From NCBI GenBank assembly GCA_022925895.1, contig JAKSYS010000393.1, positions 1 to 57,617 on the forward strand: a stretch of 57,617 nt of DNA, in the 5' to 3' direction. The DNA comes from Fragilaria crotonensis. Its lineage: Eukaryota; Bacillariophyta; Fragilariophyceae; Fragilariales; Fragilariaceae. The first letter of the stretch is position 1; each line of letters starts with the position of its first letter. The position numbers and the translations under genes were made by a program. This document shows positions 42,613 to 54,719 of the stretch, one piece after another. The notes below the pieces were generated by a model. The model made no database searches. It worked only from the letters and a program-made list of their open reading frames with translations, and was not told the DNA's origin.

Positions 42613-45600
42613 CTATTTAGTAGCATATGCCATGAAAGAGATGGCATGATTCGATGGGTTGCTGTCAGTGATGGTGCGCATCTTGGCAGGGTCCTCTCGA
42701 AGTGGAATCATAAACTGGGAATTGAGAACATCGCAAGCCGTGGCCCGCCTCTCAGGATCGAAGTCTACGAGTGAAAAGAGGAGTTCCAACCCGCCAGAGA
42801 CTTTCTCGAGCCCTTCACGAGCGCGAGAAATGAAAGAATTCGCCCCATGTCTCAAAGAGTATTTCTTTTGATCCTCCTCAAACTGCTCAAAATCTGCTCC
42901 CTTGTGCCTGCGAGCGTTTCTCCCGTACATACGCCCTTTGCCTCCCCCTTCCAAGGAAAATGCGATCGCCTTCCATACTCGGTCGTGCGCCTTCTCCTTG
43001 TACTTCTTATCAGGGATACCAAACAACACAAGGTAGCGGTAAAACGTGTCATACAGCGTACCATCAGGCTCGCCCTCTATAACAGCGCCTCCTTCATCTT
43101 TGTAAACGTCCGCCAAAATAACCGATCGGATCACACTGTAACCTTCGGAGAGATCATCTTCCCAGATACCTTGGAGTATGGCCTTCAAACCAGATGGACA
43201 CGTTACATCAGCAAGTATCTCTTCGTACGGAGCGTGCCCTGTAAAAAGGTGAAGCATGCAGAGGCCCAGACCGAATGCATCATGACCATGACCTTGCGTC
43301 GCTGCATCACCAAGAATCATAAACTCTGGCGGTGTGTTTTCGAGAGTAGTGAACTGCCCAATCGTTGCAGGCTGTCCATTGGATTCAGCTTGAACATTCG
43401 CTGTGCCATAATCAGCGACCTTTGCAATAATTGCAGAGGCAGTTGGCATCTCAAGTGCGAAGATGTGTGATCCCAAACCGTACCTAAGCGTTGTCAGCTC
43501 GGCGTCAATTCCTGATACCTTTTGGAGAAAAATGTTAAGCAATTTCAAGTCGTAATGCTTCAGGGAAAAACGATCTGCTGCTGCATGCATCGCAAACGCG
43601 ACTTGAAAGATCAAATTTCTGGCCACCTCGGGGGAGATAGATTCATCGGGTTGCCGCTTTAAGTATTCTTCGGCATCGCCTTCAGCACACAGTTCCATTC
43701 TTATGTATTGATACCTCGAACGATGTTTCGCGCTGGGTTCGCGTGGCTTTCGACCTTGACATCGCCGCGGACTGTATTGTCCACCTCTAGGTTTCCTGTC
43801 ATCTTCTGATCCCCAAAATGTCTTCGGCGGTTCGTAAGGACATGTGAAGACTCTTCGTGTGACAACGAAATTCGGACATATATTTCGGCGAACTAGTGAC
43901 GAAAGCATCGCAGAAACTGCGAGTTCGGCTCCGACAACGTGTTTGTTTCCGGTGCTTTCAATCATCTCGATGTCCCTAGAGCAGAAAACGAGTAAGCAAT
44001 AGCAAAAGATTTCAAAGGCGACAGATTCATCTGGCACTTACATCACCGACAGGGCCTCGTATGATTAGTGGATGCGTTGAAAACCTTGTAAACGTTCTTG
44101 AATGCTCCACCAGCCAGGAAGCACGCGTGTGGGTATTGGTTGACTAAGTATTTCCACGGCTGTTCCATTGATGTCATGACAGATCCTGCTTTGAGAGACT
44201 CCTCTGCATCGTCGTCAAGGTCATCATCACAATCCTCTGGCTCAGCGCACCCGACACTCATTAGCATTAAATTCGCGTGCGCTTCTGTACTCGCGTCAGC
44301 CCATTGCGTGCAAACAGGAGATGTCCGGCAGAGCAACTCGTGCTCGTTCAGAAAGGAAAAGATGGTCACCAGGACTTTGGGATCCGAAAGCACATTTTCG
44401 TTGAAAATAGAATCAACGTTCGTCATATCTGATGTCACTTGTAGCGGAAGAAACGAGAACCGGTTGCTGTCCGTCAGAGTTAGAGTAGATCTCACCACTG
44501 AAAACCTCGGGAGATTTGAGAAGTAGGAGCTTCGAGAAGAACAAGTCGACTTGCGGGCAAGAAGTCCGCTTGCACACAGCGAAACCCTCTTGTGCTTCGC
44601 CATCGACTCAAGTCGACGACGCATTACTCTCTCCTCGTCATTCAGTCCGTCTGTTTCGTTAAGATTTAGATCTGCAAAAGCATCAGCCCCGATGCTACTT
44701 CGGCGACTCCTTCCCTGGGCTGGCGCCATAAGATTGAAGTCATAATCGTCAAATGCATCCTGTATTTCACTCTTGCTCGCTGACGATTCCAGATCCGTTT
44801 CTTCGTCGACTTCTTCCATGCTACGGTTAATGCCCAAGGAAACAGGGACGAGCTTTGCTTCGTGCACTAATGGTGAACCGTCGTCCAGTTGCCCACTTTC
44901 CCCCGCAAGTGCACATTCAAACCGCCCAGTCAGCTCACGAAGAATGCCACTGCAGCAGCGGGCAGACGCTCCCCAATCCCTACCGCTCTTCGGTCTTTCC
45001 CAGCAGGCTCTTCTCGTCATGTGAGGAGTCTCCAAGCCCTCGACAGGATGTTGGAAAAGTGTTGCTTTTGAGCGTCTAACAAAGGGTGACGTTACAGTAT
45101 TCGATCGGAGGTCTGTTTCCACCAGCAATCTTGGGCGTCTAGAAGTCGAAGGGCGGGCGTTGGAAGAAAGCCGCCCCCGAGCAATTCGCGGACTTGTGAC
45201 ATGTATATGACTGACAAGGTCTGTGCTGCCCATAAAATACTCCCCAGAATGACGAGGTGGAGCGGCTGCGTGAAAGTCATTGTTCGGGTCGACCGTGACC
45301 ATGCGGACCAATCTACTTGCGCCTTCTACCTGAGATTGATCAGCAGAGGAAAGTCGAAGGCTGTTAAGTGCATGAACGAGCTCATCGTCGCGAGAATCAA
45401 CTCCGGAAGGCTCGCGGAAGCCACGTGGCTGCAGAGTTTGAGGCAGTGAAGGCGGTGGCGACGCTCGTTGAAAGATAATGGGCTGCCCACCGAGTGGCTT
45501 GGAATTGACAAAACCGGGATGTTGGTTTCGATAACAAGTCAACGCGGATTCCAAGAGCGACAGAAGAGTTGGTGCTTTCGACGCAGCTACGTTGAGAAAT

Positions 45601-46969
45601 ACGACGCAGGGCCCCCCGGTCCGCATGGAGAATCCAAGCTCTTGCGTTGACCAATGCAACACTTTGGCTCGACGGTCTGATGTCCACTGCCGTGGTAATG
45701 ACACGGTCCAAGTTGTGATCATGCCAAATGTGGTACCAGCGCCTTTCTTTGCCTTTCTCAGGTTCTTAATGATAAATTTTAGGTCCTCGACTGACGGCAT
45801 CGACTGCAAGATGCCTTCGTCAGATAATACTTTGTCTCCAAGAGCACTTGCAGCACCAAAGACGAATTCTTCAAAATTGTCTGACGAGGAACGGCGAAAT
45901 CTCTGCGGAGGTCTTGCGACACCACTGGGAATGTCCTCGTCGTTCATGAAATCATCGCAGTCGAAGGACTTTTCATCAGAGACCATTCCTCATCTGAATC
46001 ATTCTCCCCACCATCGTCGCTATCGATAGCAGGTTGCTGTCTTTGCATGATGTCTTGGGATTGCGCATCGTTCAGTGACCTGACATTTTCCAGCATGGGC
46101 GCAAATTCAGGAGAATAAATCCTTGACCTGGATTTGGAACCTCGGATCCCGCCGCCGCCTTGCGAACTTAAATCACTAAGGAACTCATCAACCCCGGTCG
46201 AGTCGCTAACACTTCGTTTCCGTGAGCTCATCGTGGCGATACTGCCATGCGGGGACGATGTTTCGAAGTCGACAAAGTCAAAAGCCATGGATGTAGAACT
46301 TTTGGGCGTAGCGTCGTCCCAACCAGTGGCAGCACCGGCTTCTCTTGCTAAATCCGAGAACGATCGTTGGAGATCACCGAGATCACTCAAGGCGCGTATC
46401 TTACGAGGTCGAGCCTTCGGATGCTCGGCCATTGTACTGAGAGGTGGTCGTAATTTACACGGCTTCACTGAAGGGGAGTCATATTCGGATCCGCCAAGAA
46501 GCTCTTGTGTAATAATGTTGGGGTCAAAGTTCTCGTACTCATGTTCAAAATCTGAATTCAAGCTTGAAGATGAAGAATGGCGGAGGCCAGATGATCTGTT
46601 AACGATAGACAAGGAATTGTTCCTCCGCATCTGGTGCCGTGTTGTTGAAGACGAAGTGCCGGTGACCGATTTTGATCGAACGTGAAGGCCTGATTTCGAG
46701 GGCAATGCTAATCTGAGTTCCGTTGACAAGGATGACGACGATGATCCTTCTAAAGTCGGGGTGAGAGACCGCTCCTCCAAGCATACAGGGTCTGATTCCG
46801 TTCGCTTTAACGTCCTTTCGTTACGAAGAGCATTGCGAGCTTTCTTCTTTTGGCTGTTGCTTTTTCCGTATTGACGTCGGACTTTGCGAGATGGACCTGA
46901 GCTCGAATCCCAGGCAGTAGCATACGAATCGAACTCGAACTCAGATGGTGACGAGTTCCCATGGTTCAT
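42613..46969 (-). CDS. F-box plus protein-kinase fusion protein
   Basis: Minus strand, ATG at 46969 (the printed start two codons earlier is TTG). About 1440 residues: a long Ser-rich disordered N-terminal half, an F-box (LSDPKVLVTIFSFLNEHELL, near 44370), then a kinase domain starting with the glycine-loop region ACFLAGGAFKNVYKVF. After a 66-bp intron come the catalytic loop HYDLKLLNIF, DYG in place of DFG, PPEF in place of APE, DAFGLGLCMLHL, and RRATACDVL. Kinase catalysis is likely but the DYG and PPE changes leave doubt. The F-box suggests SCF recruitment. One-base shifts occur near 45980 and 44057. It converges on p44, 180 bp away. Confidence 0.8.
43976..44041 (-). other. Intron of the F-box/kinase gene
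   Basis: Minus-strand GTAAGTGCC...TTCTGCTCTAG, 66 bp. Joining the flanks reads EALSVMDIEMI across the kinase small lobe, given the one-base shift at 44057. Without removal, the frame hits a stop at the 5' side. Confidence 0.75.
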
Positions 46970-47985
46970 GGTCAATTTCTAAGGCTTCTATCCAGCAAGC
47001 TTCAATCTGAAGTCGCTATCACGGTACTCAGTACCAAATTAAACGCGTCTATCAAATCAGATCAACAAGGCCACCAAAAATCAATAGAGTGATTACCGAT
47101 GTCATATACTGGGTTGTTGGGTTGTTTGATAACGACAACAGGGAAAGGACGAGATTACTGACAATGGCAGAGTGAAGAGGACGTTACAATCCATCAAGTG
47201 AAGCGTGAAAGTCAAGTTTTGACTTGGCGCCAAACAGTGTCTTCGGCCAAAAGAAACGGTAACTGGCGATGGGATGATGCAATCCGAAAGAATCTTGCAC
47301 GCGATCGTGGTAGTAAGTCACGTTTTTGTCAAAACGAACTCGGCCAAAACAGCCAAGAATCGGTGGGAAAGATCTTAACCGTCGCCATTTGAATTGCGTC
47401 TCTATATGCCATGTATATAACTATATATATGTTCACTGGTTTACGTCATCACCAGAAATAGCTACCGGTAGTCTAAGGTCTAAGGTCAGATCTCACACGA
47501 TTTTCACGTGTACACTGTGTATGCATACTTGCATGCCTTCGTGCCACGGGCCTACTACTACGGTACTAGTGGAGGGTACTCAAGTCGGGCACTTGACTAC
47601 AGTACTGCTGTACTCCGAGTACATGGTACTGTACTGTAAAGGTTCGCACCATGTCAAATGTCAACTATAGCTACAAGTGACATGTATGACATATGCATAG
47701 GAGAAGCACGAGGCATTTTTGAAGTACTATGAGCCTTTTCCTTATCTTGTTAATAAAAAAGGCGGAAAAATGCTTCTCAAAGTTCAAAGTTGAGCTCCAA
47801 CGTTTTTGAAAATTTCCTCGAGTGAGATTGCTTGACGAGTCAAATGGATCACCAAAAATACCTTTCCGCATCAACGCATTGCATTTTCAGAATCGTCAAT
47901 CTCATCAAATCGAAACGTATCTTCACAATTGTCACTTATCAAATCAAAAGCACACTCATCTCACAATTATTGTCAGTTGCTCTGA
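46970..47985. other. Intergenic, with a GTAC-rich patch
   Basis: No supported frame. 47500-47645 is dense in GTAC and TACT, like 40350-40870. 47640-47700 has a small CATGT/ACATG-rich stretch. Confidence 0.4.
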
Positions 47986-48980
47986 AATCAAGAACCAGAA
48001 CAACAGTTGCCCCGTCGCAAGTATAAATGGTACCATCAACCATCGTCCCCCCAAACGTTGTCGAGCTGCATTGTTAATGGCAAATTTGACATTCAACGAG
48101 TGCGCGAACTCCAGAAGCATTCCGATGAAGAAGTGGAAGGCAGGTGTCGTCAAGGGGCTGGGTTCTCTTTGCAAATTCCTTGCTGTTACTACAGGAAGGC
48201 GGTCCTGCTGACAAGCAAGAAGAACATGATGAAACTACAAATTGAAGAGCACAGCAACTACAAAAAATGAAAGGAAAAACATGTCATTATGTTACTAACC
48301 CCATCACTGGCTGGCAGGAGATTCCTCTTGCTACCGCACTTTTCATGGAAATGCTAAGTAACAAGACTATGTAACATTCTGCAATCTTGCCATCACTGAA
48401 TTCTCCTCTCAATCAATTGTTTTTGTTGCAACAACCAGCCAGGTACATTAAGTATGTCAATTGTCCACTTTTGGACAATGACAGATTCAACCGTATCTTT
48501 TGTTGTCGCTTCCGAATGCCATACAAATTCTTTCCAGGAACTAGTGGCAATGGCTGCGGTTCAAGAGGATGTGTGCGTTATTCAGAAGAAGGTGAAGCGA
48601 AGGTGCTGTCGATGATATCGGGCAACCAGCAGCTCCACTTGCGCTCTTAATTCTTTGTGTTCTGCATTTTCTTGCTGGAACGACGAGGAGGAGGAGGATT
48701 CCTTGATGACTTGTCTGAAAAGACAGGAATCAGCGAGGAAGGGAAGTCGTCCGTGTTTTCTTACATGCATTTCTGTTGTTCGGTAGCACCAAACTATTCA
48801 ACAAGTATGTGGTTGCTCCAATTAGTAGTAGCTAGCTAGTGAGGAAGCTGCACAACATAATTGCTGGAATTTCTGGCTGTGTCGGCTCCAATGCAACTCA
48901 TGTCATAATCAAGATGATTGAATACTAACTCCGAAGAGCTTCCATACATCAAGGGCTTTCAACATCACTGGCAATGATAA
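47985..48980 (+). pseudogene. DDE endonuclease (PIF/Harbinger-like) relic A
   Basis: Pieces in all three frames match, in order, the N-terminal half of a DDE_Tnp_4-type transposase: a basic N-terminus (RRKYKWYHQPSS), DRFNRIFCCRFRMPY (near 48485), LDDLSEKTGISEE (48700), HAFLLFGSTKLFNKYVV (48765-48815), then GCVGSNATHVII (48870) and SFHTSRAF-like sequence (48945). It stops where a GAGCATTCTCTAG terminus begins at 48981. Many indels and stops; clearly dead. Confidence 0.6.
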
Positions 48981-49001
48981 GAGCATTCTCTAGCGTCGGG
49001 G

Positions 49002-49042
49002 GGTATAAAAAACTTTGACCCCCCGGGGTCAAATTTTATACC
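49002..49042 (+). other. Inverted repeat near a transposon end
   Basis: GGTATAAAA...TTTGACCCC faces GGGGTCAAATTTTATACC, a ~17-bp imperfect stem with almost no loop, just inside the GAGCATTCTCTAG terminus at 48981. CATTCTCTA recurs at about 48984, 49070 and 49093. Confidence 0.6.
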
Positions 49043-49190
49043 AGGACAACAAAATGCAAAACTAGGCATTCTCTATCGTATACCTCATTTAACATTCTCT
49101 ATGGGATGCAGAATTAAAGTTTGTGTCACCGCTTATGTATGATCTCTTCGTTGTATCATACAGAGATTTGATTCCAACAGCATCGAGTCC

Positions 49191-50665
49191 TTGTCTTGTA
49201 ATCCAAGTACCTTGTTAATGATGGATGCTGACAGTAGGAATGACAATGATAATGCATTGATGACGACATGGATGACTTATGCGCTGTCACGCAATCGATT
49301 ATTGACAATAATGTTGTGCTTCTTCATCAGCTGCACCCTGCTCTCTATCACAAACAGCAGCATTGTTTGCGTCATCACGAGGCTGTTGAACGAATTATTT
49401 TCCTCCGGAGCACAGGCATTTACCAAGGCAAGCAAAATCTGTGTTTCGACACGAAGAGGCGCTTCTTTGCGTCAAAGGGACTACTTTGGCACCCCAGGCG
49501 ATTTGTCAACGCCCATCATCAAGGGTCGAACGTTTGTTATGATGTTTTGCTTGTCTCGACGTCGTGTGCAGCAGAGAATCTTTGAAGATATCATGCTGGC
49601 AAGCAAGTACCGAAGGAGAAGTGCCCCGTTTCTACGCTAGCTCAAGGAATGCAACTGCTGGCTAACAGGGGGCATCGTACGAAGCAAAACTTCTCTTGCC
49701 ACTGAAACCGTTTGCATACGGAGTCCAACAGCATACCTTTATTGATTACTTCCAAATGTCCAAGGGACTTGCTGCAACCTGCTGCAAGATTTTCGCTGTT
49801 TTCATGAAGTTTATATATGACAAGGAATATCTCCGCCTGCCTGATGCCCTTGACCTGAAGAGGATTATTGAATTGCACAAAAGACATCATGGCGTGAACG
49901 GAATGTTTGGTTCCTTGGATTGCATGCATAGCTACAGCTTGGAAGAACTGTCAAAAGGGATGGCAGGAATCGTTCAAGAGTGGAAAGCAGACTTGCGGGC
50001 CGACCGTGGTGCTAGAAGCATTGGCGGATTATCATCTATGGTTCTGGCATGCATCATTTGGCTACGCTGGGTCGCTGAATGATCTAAACATTCTAAATTT
50101 GTCACCGTTGTTGGAGTCACTGGTTGACGGAACATTCACTGATTGGAGCAAAGCAGCAGGCTCGTTCCATTTGAAGTTGCAGGAAATGAGTTTAACCGTC
50201 TATTTGCTGTTGTCGATGGGATCTATCCCCCGTACTCGCGATTCATAAAAGGCATTCAACTACCGTTGACAGAGCGGGAAAAGCGCTACACTGCATGCCA
50301 GGAGGCCGCAAGGGAAAGACATTGAACGCCCCTTTGGCGTTCTCCAAAGTTGCTTTCAGGTTATGGCAAGGCCATTTCTTGGACACTCGTTGAAGAACAT
50401 TAGCAATATAGTCTCCGCGTGTTTGATTATGCACGATATGTGCGTGTCCGACAGAGTCATGGACCGTGATGTCTATGTTGGGGGGTACAATCCTGCAAAC
50501 AGTTTGACAATGGATGAGGAAACCATTGAAAACGAAAACAGCGAGGCTGGTATGCCTGCAAGAGGCGATCGACAAATAGGGCTTGCTAGTGTTGGGGACG
50601 CAAATGTTGTCCAGAATATACTGGGTGGATCAACAAATCATTGGCGAGAGGTCAATGATAGATAG
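49191..50665 (+). pseudogene. PIF/Harbinger transposase (DDE_Tnp_4), frame-shifted
   Basis: In successive frames: ASLRQRDYFGTPGDLSTPII (near 49470), MPLKPFAYGVQQHTFIDYFQ (49696), GMFGSLDCMHS with the first catalytic Asp (49900), DYHLWFWHASFGYAGSLNDL with the second (50025-50080), FNRLFAVVDGIYPPYSRF (50190-50245), ERPFGVLQSCFQVMARP (50325-50370) and a C-terminal ACLIMHDMCVSDRV (50420). This is the plant/stramenopile Harbinger transposase layout. At least four frame changes. It would excise the surrounding element together with a Myb-like partner, here at 51343-52325. Confidence 0.78.
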
Positions 50666-51340
50666 GAACACGCAAGGCTCCATCTTGCACTTCTAGTAGC
50701 ATTAAATGGATGAGGAGGAACAAACAACAAGTATTGGAGAGTCTCTCTCGTATCGTACTATCTTTCTTTGGTAATACTACTACTACCTAGTAATCAAACT
50801 TCTGCGGTGGTGAAGCTTCAGTATAATGAACTGCTGTGGTCGTCTTGTTGTTTAGCTTCTCATCATGCTGTGTTGTTGCAAATTGAACCTCATTTGGGAT
50901 TGTTGATCCACCAGCACTTTCTCCAACAGCAGCTCTGTTTTCATCCTTGCTTATCTCCATGAATGCCGTGCTGCTTGCTTCAAGAGGATGTTGAACTTCA
51001 CTTGCGGCGGGCGGTGTTCTCGGAAACCCGCCAAGCACAACGCCTGAGATCTAAGTCTCGTGCTGCTCTGCAAGAATTCTAGCTTCGTCGTCTTGAATCT
51101 TTTGCATCATCTGAAATTCCATGTTGTGCTTTCCTCAAGAAATGTACATTGACACCATTTTCATCCATTTGTCGTGTGTCCCCATCCGCAACTCTTCACT
51201 CTTTAGTGATGCATTTGCAAAGGAATGCAACAACAAGATCCTTTGTTGCATTTGACGTTTCTGTTAGAATGCTCCTGCTGCTGTTGTTAATGGAATCAAA
51301 TGGCGACAAGGAGGATGCACCAACAATCAATGGTGACAGT
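50666..51340. other. Spacer between the two Harbinger genes
   Basis: About 675 bp between the transposase and the C-terminus of the minus-strand partner. 50787-51130 may carry more of the partner's C-terminal tail on the minus strand, but I cannot follow a frame. Confidence 0.35.
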
Positions 51341-51342
51341 GA

Positions 51343-52325
51343 TCATGCATCCTCTATCTTCTTGATTAATTTGGCCTTCTTCATACCCACCGGTCTTTCC
51401 ATGCTACTACCTTGCGGAGGCACATTATTGTTTACTTTCCTCTTCCTCGCCGCTCTGCTGACAATTGCAAAACCCTCATGCACCTCTTCGTTCTCGTCGC
51501 TCAAAGAATCAGCGTGGTCACATGGCATTAGCGTTGCACTACCAGCAACTATTGGATCAAACTTTGGCAGCTTGTGGAGCACTGGAACGCACTTAGCAGA
51601 GCGGAAAAGCTCACCTGTTTCATCCTTGTATAAGTTGCCCGCTTCCTCGATGTATTTCTCTTCATTCCACCCGCTTTGTTCAAGCCTTTCAATTGTTTGT
51701 AGTACTTATTCCAAAGCTGCATGCTTTGAGATCTTCTTTTTCCACCTCTGTTTGACTGAATCCTTGATACGAGGTTGAATGTCTTGTCCAGATTCCACCA
51801 ATTCCTTTGTTGCAACATCTGTCCAACTCCTTGGATAGGATCAACCGTGACATGGGCATGTGCTACTGCTCCATCCTCTGAGTAATTTGGCATCCGTCCA
51901 CCTTCAACCGCAGCTGATGTTTTTGGGCGAGCTCCCTTCTTCTGCGTCTTAGTTGTGTCACTCGTCTTCGGCAGCATCTTTCTACTATTCTTCCTAATCA
52001 TTGCTGGACTCGTCCTAGCTACTCCTTGCAGAAGAACTTTCACCATGATCCTTGTTGCCATCCCCGCCTGACAATTTTGATGATGAGTCATCATCCTCCT
52101 CGTCATCGTCGTCAATTTCTTCAGATGTAGATGCTGCAGGCGGCGTCGTGGAACATTCTCACGTCCTTGTTGCTTCGTTGTTGTCTTTGTCCCTTTTGCA
52201 CTCTTCCTTCTAACATCTTTCCTTATATCTGCTTGACTGCGTTCGTGATTCTTCCTGCTGTTATCATGTCGAGAAGAACGTCGAAGTGGGGGGAGATTGC
52301 AGAGGAGTTGTTGGCATGCTGGTGA
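51343..52325 (-). pseudogene. Harbinger accessory Myb/SANT-like protein
   Basis: Minus strand. A basic, low-complexity N-terminus (52325-51950) is followed by a trihelix/SANT-type segment (NYSEDGAVAHAHVTVDPIQG, then a VGQMLQQRNWW run at about 51800-51880) of the kind found in Harbinger ORF1. After a frame change near 51760, a C-terminal part ends with SSMERPVGMKKAKLIKK, a motif I know from this accessory family. It would help the transposase enter the nucleus and bind the ends. The gene points toward the transposase gene (convergent). Confidence 0.62.
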
Positions 52326-52392
52326 CGCCGAGAAGGCAGATTTATGACATGAGGTCTGCTGGCGCAATGATGGAATCACAAGACAAGTTGTA

Positions 52393-53420
52393 TTGCTTGG
52401 AATTTGTGCTGTTCTTGCTTGGCCAATGGCAGAGTGCTCACAGAGAATAGTATCTTCAATTTGGCTGAATGAGAAGTCTGCCAACGGCATCGTAAATGCT
52501 GGACTTCCGGGCTGTGTCGGCTCCAATGCAATTCATGTCATATTCGAGAAGATTAAATACCAACTCCGACTGAGTCAACTCAGTTTCAAGAGCTTCCATA
52601 CATCAAGGGCTTTCGACATCACTGTCAATAACAGGCAACAGATTCTTGCAACATTAATGGGCCATCTGGCGCAATGGAATGGCAAGACAAGTTGTATTGC
52701 TTGAAATTTGTGCTGTTGCTTGCTTTGGCAAATGGCAGAGTACTCAAAGAGAACATCTTCAATTTGAATGAGAAGTCTGCCAACGGCATCGTTGTTTAAG
52801 TTCCATACCAAGGAGCCTGGGAATGAATTAGACAATGGATACTTAAACTTGCCAAGCAACAACAGTGCCACCGATGACGACAAGAAACCCCATGCAGCGA
52901 GATTCAATTTTCAAAGTGACTTGCGTTTGTCTGAAAGGACATTGAATGTACCTATGGAATCCTCGAACGTAGACTGATATTCGTTTAGGTGGACAATAAC
53001 AAGGGGGTGATTGTGCTGTGCAGTACACAACTGGCTGGCTTCTGGAAGTGTTGCGTCTTATACGGGAGAGAAATTTTGGGATTACATTATGCAAGTAATG
53101 TGCAGGATCATTTGCCAGTACCAATGCAACAAGTGTTATCTCCCATTGGACTTCAAAGGTACAATGCAACTAATGAAATAAATTTAACAGCACATGTCAA
53201 CAATGCAGTAATTCTCATGTACCAAGCTACCGCAACCACCAGTTTACAAGACAAGAGCGACAGTATGAAAGAGAATGTGTGACAACTGTACTACAAGTGG
53301 TTATATACCTTTCATTACCATACTTCCAAAAGAAGCTCATAGAACATTTTGACATTTCATTTTTCGAAAAAGACACTTTGATGGCCAGGGAAGCAGAATG
53401 GAGAGGTGCAATAAACATCT
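52393..53420 (+). pseudogene. DDE endonuclease relic B with internal duplication
   Basis: Second half of the same type of transposase as relic A: GLPGCVGSNAIHVIF, SFHTSRAFDITVNNRQQILA, GHLAQWNGKT (52500-52690), then NGRVLKENIFNLNEKSANGI, QGAWE, DNGYLNLPS (52730-52855) and weaker C-terminal sequence to ~53420. 52380-52490 and 52682-52795 are direct repeats (AGACAAGTTGTATTGCTTG onward) ~302 bp apart, so part has been tandemly duplicated. It overlaps relic A over ~130 bp (48858-48980 compared with 52485-52625), so it is not simply the other half of one interrupted copy. Confidence 0.6.
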
Positions 53421-53616
53421 AGCTAGTACTAGTAACTAGGTACAATATTTGTAAGTATTAGTTACTAGCTATGGTGTAGCTAGCTAATTCCTAAGTTCTT
53501 ACTTGCTTACTAGGAGGTGAATGAAGAATCAGAATTCTCGTCGTCTTGCCGTTCCTTCTTGTTGATCTCGTTTCCCATGCTCAAGCGAAATACATCGCCA
53601 CGCAACTGTGGCACAG

Positions 53617-54679
53617 CTAAAAATGATAAGTGTTGATTTTCGAACAACCCGCCCCAGATGATAGTAAGACACATATGGTTGCGTTCCCCCAAACTGGTGG
53701 AAGTCGCGTGGTTTCCTGTTCAAATTAAAGAAAGTAGCAGAGGAATGTTGCGAGAAACACAATGCGATAGGGGCAGAAACACAATTGTGAGTTGGTCCGT
53801 ACCTGAGGATTGATTCTTTCTCTAAGAACATTAAACCAGTACAGCACGACATAATCCAAGACCATGCTTGCACAAATCATCAGATGGTAGAATATCAAAT
53901 TTGATGGCATATTGGTCGGGATTCGGAAGTCATGGAGATGTTCATTGTTAAATCCAATATAACTGACCACTGCAAGGTTCTCAATTGACAAGTTATCGAG
54001 GAACGTACGCAAGCAAAAGCTTGTCATTGGTGCTTCTTGTTCCTAAACTTCTTCCTCGTGTCAAATTCCCGAATTGACAGACTGGAACCATATTGACTTT
54101 GTCGACTTCCATCTATAATTACTGCAGCAGATGAGTACAGCACTCTTGCCCACTTTTGGTCTCTTGGCTTGCTACTACGTACGATTTTATTGCCACCATC
54201 AAGTTCTTCCCCGATCTCTTCACGTTTGTCTCGTTCTTTGCTGCTAATAAAGCAGCAGCAGCCACCAGCTCTCGCCGTCGACCGTTTCACTAGAGATGAC
54301 ACAGCTGGCATTTTGGAATCGTCTGCGCACGAATTGCATTCCGCCTCCTGACAATTCTGGTGAATCACTCTAGTACCATTGTTCTGCAACTTGTTAGCAA
54401 TGTCAATGCTCGCGAAACAAGTGCACCATTTGGTCAAATCCTGCATTCTTGTGTCCTGAGATTCTAGTAAATTGCTGAGCAAAGTGCCCGGAGGTACTTC
54501 ATGTTCCACGCATCTACAGGCTTTGAATCAATGGAGTTGATGCTCCCATAAATCACAATGCTGTTAACACCAAGAAGTGTCCAGTCATTAAAAAACGCAT
54601 TGTCCTTCATCTTTTTTAGCAGCATTTCATGATGTTGCTTTGCCAACATGATCTCTGACTCCTGTGAAGCATCGTCCAT
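53617..54679 (-). CDS. Hypothetical protein, possibly spliced
   Basis: Minus strand from ATG 54679 (MDDASQESEIMLAKQHHEML). The frame changes near 54480; a short GTACCT...CTCAG stretch of ~42 bp could be an intron. A Cys-rich, basic middle (ARAGGCCCFISSKERDK) follows, then after another change near 54030 a hydrophobic segment (IFYHLMICASMVLDYVVLYW) that may span a membrane. A putative 87-bp intron at 53716-53802 (GTACGG...AACAG) joins to a short tail ending TYHF at 53617. I recognise no family. It may be a decayed gene or part of the neighbouring mobile DNA. Confidence 0.3.
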
Positions 54680-54719
54680 GATCAGCACAAGAACGAGCGA
54701 GTAGACTACAGTAGCTAGC

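Noticed and set aside
43976-44037. Reading through the intron as the start of a separate kinase gene
   Set aside because: The segment has GTAAGT and CTCTAG borders, and removing it joins the glycine-loop region to the rest of the kinase domain.
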